Assembly: GCA_905236315.1 (NCBI GenBank)
Contig: CAJOPO010000188.1
Coordinates: forward strand, 1-7,197
Length of the DNA stretch: 7,197 bases
Direction: 5' to 3'
Source: an uncultured Treponema sp.
GTDB lineage: Bacteria; Spirochaetota; Spirochaetia; Treponematales; Treponemataceae
The position numbers and the translations under genes are program-made. The notes under the pieces are model-generated. The model ran no database searches, was not told the DNA's origin, and saw nothing but the letters and a program-made list of their open reading frames with translations. Positions 1 to 6,550 of the stretch are shown piece by piece (position 1 is the first letter of the stretch; every line of letters begins with the position of its first letter).

Positions 1-3000
1 CCTCAAACTGATGTTGTTATAGAACTTGGTGGTGAAGATGCTAAAATCACTTATTTTAAAGGTGGTGTAGAACAGAGAATGAACGGTACTTGTGCAGGTG
101 GTACAGGTGCTTTTATAGACCAAATGGCAGCTTTGCTAGAAACTGACGCTAGTGGACTTAATGAGTTAGCAAAGGGTGCTACTACAATATATCCTATAGC
201 TGCTAGATGTGGTGTTTTTGCAAAAACAGATGTTCAGCCCTTAATTAACGAGGGAGCTAGAAGAGAGGATATAGCAGCATCTATCTTTCAGGCTGTAGTT
301 AGCCAGACTATAAGTGGGCTTGCTTGTGGTAAGCCTATACGTGGACATGTAGCATTTTTAGGTGGTCCTTTACACTTCCTTGACCAATTAAGACAGCGTT
401 TTGTGCTTACCTTAAATCTTACAGAAGAAGAAACAATAGTTCCAGAAAATAGTCAGTTGTTTGTAGCCGCTGGGGCTGCATATTCTGCCGAGAGAGAAGT
501 TAGATGTGTTAGTGCAGATAAAACGCCTTTGCATTTTGCAACAATAGCAGAGTTTAGAGAAAATTTGAAAAACCTTGTAGGCGCAGAAATGCAAGAGGTT
601 CAGCGACTAGAGCCTTTGTTCCGTAATCAAGAAGAACTTGATGAATTTACTGCTCGTCATGCAAAAGAAAAGGCTCTTACAGGAGATTTATCATCTGCAA
701 AAGGACCTTTGTTTTTAGGCCTTGACGCAGGTTCTACAACTACTAAGGCTGTTCTTACAGATACAGAAGGTCGCATATTGTGGCGTTTTTATGATGTAAA
801 CGCAGGTAATCCTGTAGATTTAGCTGTACGAGTGTTAAAGCAGTTATACCAAATATTGCCTAAAGATTGTTATATAGCGCGCTCTGTTTCTACAGGTTAT
901 GGAGAAGCTTTATTTCAGGCGGCACTTGGTGTAGACGCGGGAGAAGTAGAAACAATAACGCATTATAGGGCAGCCGATTTCTTTGTTCCTGGTGTAGAGT
1001 TCCTTTTAGATATTGGTGGGCAAGATATGAAATGCTTGCGTATGAAAGATGGAACTATTACATCAATACAATTAAACGAAGCATGTTCTGCAGGTTGTGG
1101 AAGTTTCCTGGATAATTTTGCTCGTACCATGGGAATGGATGTTCAAGAGTTTTCTCAATTAGCTCTTATGGCTCCTAAGCCTGTTGACTTAGGAACTAGA
1201 TGTACGGTCTTTATGAATAGCCGCGTTAAACAGGCTCAAAAAGAAGGCGCTACTGTAGCAGATATATCTGCGGGGCTTTCCTATTCTGTTATAAAGAATG
1301 CTTTGTTTAAAGTTATAAAATTGCGTAAGGCAAGTGATATAGGTTCTAAAGTTGTTGTGCAGGGAGGCACATTTAATAATAACGCAGTTTTGCGTGCTTT
1401 TGAAAAAATAGCAGGGGTGAGCGTATATCGACCTGATGTTGCAGGTTTGATGGGAGCCTATGGTTCTGCTCTTATTGCACAAGACCAGTGGGAAGATTTA
1501 CGTCGTCCTAAGCCTGATGATGAAGACCAAACTCCTAAGTTTATAAAATCTGGAATTGCAACTTTAGAGCAATTAGAAAGTTTCAAAGTTGATTTAGAAT
1601 TGCGCAGATGTGGCAAATGTTCAAATAACTGTCTTTTGACTATAAATACATTTAGTACAAGTTCTGCTTCTGATGGTAATGCACGTACAGGACGAGTGTT
1701 TGTTACAGGAAATCGTTGTGAGAGAGGAGCTGAACTTTCTAAAGAAGATATAAGCAAGCGTCTTACTATAGTGGACGGAAGTAATAAAGGTGCTTCTAAA
1801 TTAGATGATGATGAAGAGTTGCCAGAAAATCTTCCTAATCTTTTTGATTGGAAATATAAAAGACTTTTCCATTATGTGCCACTAAAACCAGAAGAAGCTC
1901 CTTTAGGTGATGTTGGCATTCCACGTGTATTGAATATGTATGAAAACTATCCTTTGTGGTTTACATTCTTTACAAAAATGGGCTTTAGAGTGCGACTTTC
2001 TCCTCGCTCAAGTCGTATTATATACGAAAAGGGCTTAGAAACTATACCGTCAGAAAGCGTTTGCTATCCTGGAAAAATATCTCATGGTCATGTAGAAAGT
2101 CTTTTGCAAGCGGGATGTAAGTTTATATTTTATCCTTGTGCCCCTTATGAACGCAAAGAAGATAGTGGGGCAGGTAATCATTATAATTGTCCTATTGTTA
2201 CAAGTTATCCTGAGGTTTTGCGCAATAATGTTGATAGGCTAAGACAAGATTCTTCCTTATTATTTATGAATCCTTTTTTACCTATCTATGATAAAACTCG
2301 TTTAGCAGAACGCTTATATGAAGAATTAAGTCCTCATTTTAGAACTATTACAGCCGAGCAGGTGCGACTTGCAGTTGATGCTGCATGGGAAGAACAAGAA
2401 AAGTTTAAAAAAGATGTTCAAACAGCAGGGGAGGAAGCTATAGAAGAAATAATTAGACGTGGTGCTAATGGTATTGTTCTTGCAGGTCGTCCTTATCACC
2501 TAGACCCAGAAATAAATCATGGTATACCAGAAATGATTCATGGTTTAGGATTAGCGGTGTTTACAGAAGACTCTATTGCTCATTTAGGAGCTATAGAACG
2601 CCCCTTGCGTATTATAGACCAATGGACTTATCATAACCGTTTGTATAGGGCGGCATCTTTTGTAAGTGAAATGCCAAATCTTGAGTTAGTACAACTTACT
2701 TCTTTTGGTTGTGGTCTTGATGCTGTTACTGCTGACCAAGTTGATGAAATATTACGTGCAAAAAGCAGAATGTATACTCTCATAAAGATAGATGAAGGTT
2801 CTAATCTTGGGGCTGTGCGTATTCGTATTCGTTCTCTCATTGCTGCTGTAAAGGCAAGACAGAGAAGTGGTAAAAAACTTTCTGTAAAATCTTCTGCATA
2901 TCAGAGACAAGTCTTTACAAAAGAAATGAAAGTAAAGCATACGATATTGGCTCCTCAAATGAGTCCTATACATTTTAGACTTTTGCAACAAGCATTTAAT

Positions 3001-4281
3001 TATTCGGGATTTAATTTTGTTATTCTTGATGCTGTTGACCCTGGTGCTGTAGAAACTGGATTAAAATATGTAAATAATGATGCTTGTTATCCTTCTATAT
3101 TAGTTGCAGGACAAATGATTGCTGCTTTACAAAGTGGACGCTATGATTTAAATCATATCAGCCTTTTGATTACGCAAACAGGCGGTGGTTGTCGCGCTAC
3201 TAATTATATAGGATTTATTCGCCGTGCTTTAAATGACGCAGGACTATCACATATTCCTGTTATATCTTTAAGTGCTCAGGGCTTTGAAAAAAATCCTGGC
3301 TTTACAATAACTCCAGCTCTTTTGCATAGGGCATTACACGCTCTTATGATTGGCGATATTCTTATGAGAGTTTTATACCGTACTAGACCTTATGAGGCAG
3401 TTCCTGGTAGTGCAAATGCATTATATGAAAAATGGAATGGTAAAGCACAGATTGCATTAAAGTCTTTGTCTAGTCATACTTATCATAAGATTATAAAGGG
3501 AATTATAAAAGATTTTGATAATTTGCCTTTATTACCAATAAAGAAGCCTAGAGTAGGTGTTGTAGGGGAAATCCTTGTAAAATTCCATCCTACTGCTAAT
3601 AATCAAATTGTAGAAACTATAGAACAAGAGGGGGCTGAATGTGTTATGCCTGATTTGGCAGACTTTTTGTTCTATTCGTTTAGTACAGGCATATTTAGGC
3701 ATGAAGAATTAGCTTTTCCAAAGAAAACTGAGCGTAATGCTAAAATATTTGTATGGTTCTTAGAAAAGTACCGAAAATATATGAAGAAAGCTTTGAAAAA
3801 GAGTCATCGTTTTGACCCTCCAACAATTATTTATGATTTGATGAAGGGTGTAGACGATATTGTTCAAATGGGAAATATCACTGGAGAAGGATGGTTCCTT
3901 ACTGCAGAGATGGTAGAACTTATACATTCTGGAGTTCCTAGTATAGCTTGTGTTCAGCCTTTTGCATGTTTACCAAATCATGTAACAGGAAAGGGAATGA
4001 TAAAGGAATTAAGACGACGCTATCCGGGAGCCAATATTTCTGCTATTGATTATGACCCAGGCTCTAGCGAAGTTAATCAATTAAATAGGTTAAAGTTGCT
4101 CTTAAGCAATGCACCTGCAGGTAAACATCCAGATGAAGAAAGTGATGGAATGATACATAGTCCTGACGGAAGCGTTGTAAAAGGAGAAATTAGGCTTGCT
4201 GATGGTGCAATGAGTTTTGATGACCCAGAGCCTGTTAGTATGGCAGAGATTCCTGCAACAGGAACTGGAGGAGTAATATAA
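1..4281 (+). CDS. Giant fused acyl-CoA dehydratase activase / dehydratase-like protein (5'-truncated by window)
   Basis: The frame is open from base 1, so the ATG at 79 is internal; 1426 residues are visible. Numbering is from the first codon. Residues 1-165 are the C-terminal half of a BadF/BcrA-type ATPase (BcrAD_BadFG, COG1924), with ELGGEDAK (8-15) and cysteines C31 (NGTCAGGTG) and C70 (AARCGVF). Residues 237-495 are a complete second copy: GLDAGSTTTK (240-249), DIGGQD (337-342), C362 and C401. In known activators such as HgdC, the two equivalent cysteines hold a [4Fe-4S] cluster bridging a homodimer. C537, C540, C544 and C573 form a metal-site-like cluster. Residues 639-746 resemble DUF2229 (COG3580), and about 823-1375 resemble dehydratase-like COG3581 (GRPYH, FGCGLDAVT, QTGGGCRATNY, CVQPFACLPNH). 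By comparison with copy two, about 100 or more N-terminal residues are missing. The family probably performs ATP-driven low-potential electron transfer in the cytoplasm; the substrate is unknown. No separate dehydratase subunit gene is visible. The gene ends one base before the next ATG. Confidence 0.93.
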   Translation, partial: PQTDVVIELGGEDAKITYFKGGVEQRMNGTCAGGTGAFIDQMAALLETDASGLNELAKGATTIYPIAARCGVFAKTDVQPLINEGARREDIAASIFQAVVSQTISGLACGKPIRGHVAFLGGPLHFLDQLRQRFVLTLNLTEEETIVPENSQLFVAAGAAYSAEREVRCVSADKTPLHFATIAEFRENLKNLVGAEMQEVQRLEPLFRNQEELDEFTARHAKEKALTGDLSSAKGPLFLGLDAGSTTTKAVLTDTEGRILWRFYDVNAGNPVDLAVRVLKQLYQILPKDCYIARSVSTGYGEALFQAALGVDAGEVETITHYRAADFFVPGVEFLLDIGGQDMKCLRMKDGTITSIQLNEACSAGCGSFLDNFARTMGMDVQEFSQLALMAPKPVDLGTRCTVFMNSRVKQAQKEGATVADISAGLSYSVIKNALFKVIKLRKASDIGSKVVVQGGTFNNNAVLRAFEKIAGVSVYRPDVAGLMGAYGSALIAQDQWEDLRRPKPDDEDQTPKFIKSGIATLEQLESFKVDLELRRCGKCSNNCLLTINTFSTSSASDGNARTGRVFVTGNRCERGAELSKEDISKRLTIVDGSNKGASKLDDDEELPENLPNLFDWKYKRLFHYVPLKPEEAPLGDVGIPRVLNMYENYPLWFTFFTKMGFRVRLSPRSSRIIYEKGLETIPSESVCYPGKISHGHVESLLQAGCKFIFYPCAPYERKEDSGAGNHYNCPIVTSYPEVLRNNVDRLRQDSSLLFMNPFLPIYDKTRLAERLYEELSPHFRTITAEQVRLAVDAAWEEQEKFKKDVQTAGEEAIEEIIRRGANGIVLAGRPYHLDPEINHGIPEMIHGLGLAVFTEDSIAHLGAIERPLRIIDQWTYHNRLYRAASFVSEMPNLELVQLTSFGCGLDAVTADQVDEILRAKSRMYTLIKIDEGSNLGAVRIRIRSLIAAVKARQRSGKKLSVKSSAYQRQVFTKEMKVKHTILAPQMSPIHFRLLQQAFNYSGFNFVILDAVDPGAVETGLKYVNNDACYPSILVAGQMIAALQSGRYDLNHISLLITQTGGGCRATNYIGFIRRALNDAGLSHIPVISLSAQGFEKNPGFTITPALLHRALHALMIGDILMRVLYRTRPYEAVPGSANALYEKWNGKAQIALKSLSSHTYHKIIKGIIKDFDNLPLLPIKKPRVGVVGEILVKFHPTANNQIVETIEQEGAECVMPDLADFLFYSFSTGIFRHEELAFPKKTERNAKIFVWFLEKYRKYMKKALKKSHRFDPPTIIYDLMKGVDDIVQMGNITGEGWFLTAEMVELIHSGVPSIACVQPFACLPNHVTGKGMIKELRRRYPGANISAIDYDPGSSEVNQLNRLKLLLSNAPAGKHPDEESDGMIHSPDGSVVKGEIRLADGAMSFDDPEPVSMAEIPATGTGGVI
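4267..4273 (+). promoter_or_regulatory. Shine-Dalgarno for the exported-protein gene, inside the preceding gene
   Basis: GGAGGAG lies 9 bases before the ATG at 4283 and within the last codons of the upstream gene (Gly-Gly-Val-Ile-stop). It is the strongest ribosome binding site in the window. It fixes the start at 4283 and, with a one-base gap between stop and start, implies translational coupling. Confidence 0.85.
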
Positions 4282-4282
4282 T

Positions 4283-5716
4283 ATGAGTATTTCGGCGTTA
4301 TTAAAAAAATCACTTTTTGCGGTAACACTATGTTTATTTTCTGTAGCTTTTGCTACCGCTGATTATAATAGCGCAGGAATACCAGATTCTGTTCAGATAA
4401 GAAGGGGCATTGTTTCTTCATGGTTAAATGCTCCTTTGCGTTCTTTGCGGAATAAGGCACCAGAACTAAAAACCGATGATTCAGGGGCAGTATTTAAGCT
4501 TACTGTAGAAGAAAATGATACAGAGTTTATTATAAGTTTATCCCCAGAAACTTTTGTAAATATGACGTATATAGATGGTGATAAATCAGAAACAATACGT
4601 CAGTCTGTATTTGTAAAGGATAGTTGTGGTAGTTGGTCTTTATATAGAAGAAAAAGCGATGGTGAACCTATTCGCATAGAAATGCGCTTTAATAATAATC
4701 CAGATGTGTACATACAATTTAGGCCTGATGGTAGGCGCACTTATGCTGATTTAATAGTATATAATTCATATATTTCTCGCTCTGTTCCTATTATTATTCC
4801 ATTTAATAATTTATATACAACTTCTTTTCAGACAATAAAAGATTTAACTAGTTCTTCAATACCATGGCAAAATGTAATTCCAGATTTAGATCAGTATGAT
4901 AAAGTGAAGACTATGATAGATATTATACGAAGGAAGTTGCCTTTAGTGGAGTTTTCTAAATTTGCAGCATATAACGAAGATGGTATTTTGTATTCTATTC
5001 GTACAGGGGAGGCAATTCAAACGGAAGAAAAAGACCCCATCCTTGTTCCTTATGAAAAAGATGTTGATGATAAACAAGAAGAAAAGAAAAATGAAAGTTT
5101 AAAATTAGGTTCTCCAGGTTTTGTTAAATGGATTATAGATGGCATTATTGAACCTATTACAGGAAGTGGTACTAATATACAGGATATGCTTGTTCCTACA
5201 GTGCAGTTTGATACTTTAGGAAAAAAAGGTGTAATAAGTCAGTCTTGGAATTTAACTATGAATTTGGACTGGGTAAGAAACCTTGCTGTAAAAGCAATGT
5301 CTACACGTTCAAGACTTCCTGACCTAACATATAAAAATGCGGGAGTTGATGTTTCTATAATGCCTTTTGCAGCCTATATCAATGTAAATGGAAAAATCTT
5401 AAAAAATCCCGGATATATGAAGGATATAGGGTATAATGTGTATACCTTAAAAAGTCTTTTTTATGTATTGAGTGTTACAGAGTCTGGTTGGTTTTATATA
5501 GGAGCGATAAGGCATAGTTCTTCTAAAAAAGTAGATGAAAGTGTTTTTGACGAAAGTGCGTCATTTTTCCCCTATTTTGATGAACAGGGCAAATTTAATT
5601 GTGTAGTTTTTCAAAGTGGTCATGAAATGACTTTAGATGAGTTTTTAGAAAATAATGATAGTGCAAATGTGCATTTAGAGCGCGTTCAAGCAACAGACAT
5701 ATTTATTCCGCAATAA
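4283..5716 (+). CDS. Exported protein of unknown function, 477 aa
   Basis: I do not recognise this family. The N-terminus is a classic Sec signal peptide: KK at residues 8-9, a hydrophobic core at about 10-24, and an Ala-Thr-Ala site predicting cleavage after residue 26, before Asp-Tyr. C17 sits in the core without a good lipobox (preceded by V-T-L), so a lipoprotein is less likely, although spirochaete lipoboxes are loose. The mature part has no further transmembrane helix. It falls into two segments: about 27-246, rich in alternating polar and hydrophobic stretches suggesting beta structure, and about 275-477. A highly charged, Lys/Glu/Asp-rich linker (about 247-273) joins them. The mature protein has two cysteines, C115 and C440, which could form a disulfide. 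It is expected in the periplasm or on the outer membrane. The start is supported by GGAGGAG 9 bases upstream. The gene follows the fused dehydratase-activase gene by one base, so the two are probably co-expressed, yet nothing in its sequence suggests an enzymatic link. A hairpin begins at its last codons. Confidence 0.88.
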   Translation: MSISALLKKSLFAVTLCLFSVAFATADYNSAGIPDSVQIRRGIVSSWLNAPLRSLRNKAPELKTDDSGAVFKLTVEENDTEFIISLSPETFVNMTYIDGDKSETIRQSVFVKDSCGSWSLYRRKSDGEPIRIEMRFNNNPDVYIQFRPDGRRTYADLIVYNSYISRSVPIIIPFNNLYTTSFQTIKDLTSSSIPWQNVIPDLDQYDKVKTMIDIIRRKLPLVEFSKFAAYNEDGILYSIRTGEAIQTEEKDPILVPYEKDVDDKQEEKKNESLKLGSPGFVKWIIDGIIEPITGSGTNIQDMLVPTVQFDTLGKKGVISQSWNLTMNLDWVRNLAVKAMSTRSRLPDLTYKNAGVDVSIMPFAAYINVNGKILKNPGYMKDIGYNVYTLKSLFYVLSVTESGWFYIGAIRHSSSKKVDESVFDESASFFPYFDEQGKFNCVVFQSGHEMTLDEFLENNDSANVHLERVQATDIFIPQ

Positions 5717-5744
5717 GCAAAAGTAATGGACTTTTGCTTATTGC
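5710..5744 (+). terminator. Perfect 15-bp stem-loop at the end of the exported-protein gene
   Basis: The arms 5710-5724 (GCAATAAGCAAAAGT) and 5730-5744 (ACTTTTGCTTATTGC) are exact reverse complements around a 5-base loop, AATGG. The left arm contains the TAA stop of the upstream gene. The stem is AT-rich and followed only by TTT and then AGTATAAT, so the T-tract is poor for an intrinsic terminator. It could terminate transcription inefficiently, protect the mRNA 3' end, or be a DNA operator, because the right arm overlaps the -35 element of the next promoter. The inverted repeat is certain; its role is inference. Confidence 0.6.
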
Positions 5745-5755
5745 TTTAGTATAAT
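5727..5755 (+). promoter_or_regulatory. Sigma70-type promoter of the HAD hydrolase gene
   Basis: TGGACT (5727-5732, four of six matches to TTGACA) and a perfect TATAAT (5750-5755) are separated by 17 bases, the optimal spacing. Transcription would be expected to begin 6-8 bases after the -10 box, at about 5761-5763, on the A of the ATG at 5762 or next to it. The -35 overlaps the loop and right arm of the preceding inverted repeat. Confidence 0.6.
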
Positions 5756-5761
5756 ATAAGA

Positions 5762-6433
5762 ATGATTGAGGGGATAAAGGCTGTTGCATTTGATATAGAC
5801 GGAACTATGTATGCAGAATGGGAACTGTATAGTCGTATAGCAGGATATGTTTTACATCATTTAAAGTTTTATATCACTTATAGCAAAATTAGAAAAATAT
5901 TACATAAAACTGCTCCGCTTGCAGATTTTTATGAATATCAAGCACGCCTTTTTGCAAATGAATTAGGCATTTCTACTATAGAAGCAAAAACTCTCATAAA
6001 CGATGTTTGTTATGAGGGACTTAAACCATATTTTAAAAAAGTACCTCCTTATCCATATCTTGTTGAAACAATAAAAAAGTTTAAAGAAGCGGGCTTAAAA
6101 ATAGGTATAATGTCAGACTTCCCTCCTGAGCAAAAAGAAGAGTTGTGGGGAATTAGGGCATTATGCGATGTTTGCATAGGCTCTGAAGAATCTGGAGCAT
6201 TAAAACCTTCTAAATATCCCTTTGGTATACTTGCACAAAAGTTAGATTTAAATCCTTCTGAAATTCTATATGTGGGAAACAGCCTAAAATATGATGTTAG
6301 AGGGGCGCATAATGCAGGTATGCGTACAGCATATATTTTAAAAGGCTGGCGTAAGGTGTTTAATGTACCGCATAAAGAAGCTGATATTTCTTTTTCAAAT
6401 TATAAACAATTATACAATCTTGTATTGCTTTAA
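5762..6433 (+). CDS. HAD-superfamily hydrolase (subfamily I phosphatase-like), 223 aa
   Basis: All four HAD motifs are present in order. Motif I is FDIDGT, with nucleophile D11 and acid/base D13. Motif II is Ser118 in GIMSDF, motif III is Lys148 in ALKPSK, and motif IV is GNSLKYD (172-178), with D178 as the metal ligand. The helical stretch between motifs I and II (about 16-112) fits a C1 cap, typical of subfamily I phosphatases of the phosphoglycolate phosphatase/haloacid dehalogenase type. The length (223) is usual for the group. It is probably a cytoplasmic Mg2+-dependent phosphatase acting on a small phosphorylated metabolite; the substrate cannot be read from sequence. No Shine-Dalgarno precedes the ATG. 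The start is chosen because the nucleophile then sits at residue 11, as is normal, and no alternative start codon lies between the ATG and motif I. The promoter just upstream implies a leaderless or nearly leaderless mRNA. The gene is separated from the upstream gene by the 15-bp hairpin, so it is probably its own unit. Confidence 0.9.
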   Translation: MIEGIKAVAFDIDGTMYAEWELYSRIAGYVLHHLKFYITYSKIRKILHKTAPLADFYEYQARLFANELGISTIEAKTLINDVCYEGLKPYFKKVPPYPYLVETIKKFKEAGLKIGIMSDFPPEQKEELWGIRALCDVCIGSEESGALKPSKYPFGILAQKLDLNPSEILYVGNSLKYDVRGAHNAGMRTAYILKGWRKVFNVPHKEADISFSNYKQLYNLVLL

Positions 6434-6550
6434 AAAATAATATATAATAATTAACTTGCAAGATTTTTGCTTTAATATATGAGGTTATAAAACTTTAGTT
6501 TTTATGAATACCCATATATTTTGCATTACTTTTGGGTGGGAAAAAAAGTT
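6434..6550 (+). other. AT-rich intergenic gap with weak promoter-like elements
   Basis: These 117 bases hold no credible reading frame. TATATT at 6515-6520 matches the -10 consensus at five of six positions but lacks a good -35. TTAACT (6451-6456) and TAATAT (6473-6478), 16 bases apart, form a second weak pair. CTTGCAAG at 6455-6462 is an 8-bp palindrome. AAAAC-TTTA-GTTTT at 6489-6502, followed by one more T, is a feeble hairpin. None is strong enough to call a promoter or terminator firmly; the gap probably carries the start signals of the coiled-coil gene. Confidence 0.35.
6534..6540 (+). promoter_or_regulatory. Probable, non-canonical ribosome binding site of the coiled-coil gene
   Basis: GGGTGGG is the only purine-rich G cluster before the ATG at 6551, from which it is separated by ten bases (AAAAAAAGTT). 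It departs from GGAGG, but partial pairing with the 16S rRNA tail is plausible, and it supports this start. Confidence 0.5.

Noticed and set aside
412..2991. Minus-strand open frames within the large gene (412-594, 1189-1482, 1458-1757, 2631-2840, 2752-2991)
   Set aside because: They are short, lie opposite a strongly conserved coding sequence, and have atypical composition and no recognisable motif; they are shadows.
79..4281. ATG at 79 as the true start of the large gene
   Set aside because: The frame is open to base 1, and the upstream codons encode the family's ELGGED motif directly before the cysteine motif, so 79 is internal.
4077..4328. Minus-strand open frame across the junction of the first two genes
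   Set aside because: It lies opposite two well-supported coding ends and a good Shine-Dalgarno, and its product has no family features.
4283..4360. Lipoprotein signal with Cys17 as the lipidated residue
   Set aside because: The residues before C17 (V-T-L) do not fit a lipobox, and the hydrophobic core continues past it to a good Ala-Thr-Ala cleavage site.
6412..6425. ATACAA/TTGTAT inverted repeat at the end of the HAD gene as a terminator
   Set aside because: The six-base, almost all A/T arms have a two-base loop, which forces an even weaker stem; it lies within the coding sequence and has no T-tract.
6489..6502. AAAAC-TTTA-GTTTT as an intrinsic terminator after the HAD gene
   Set aside because: A five-pair stem with a single G-C pair is too weak, and such patterns are expected by chance in AT-rich DNA.
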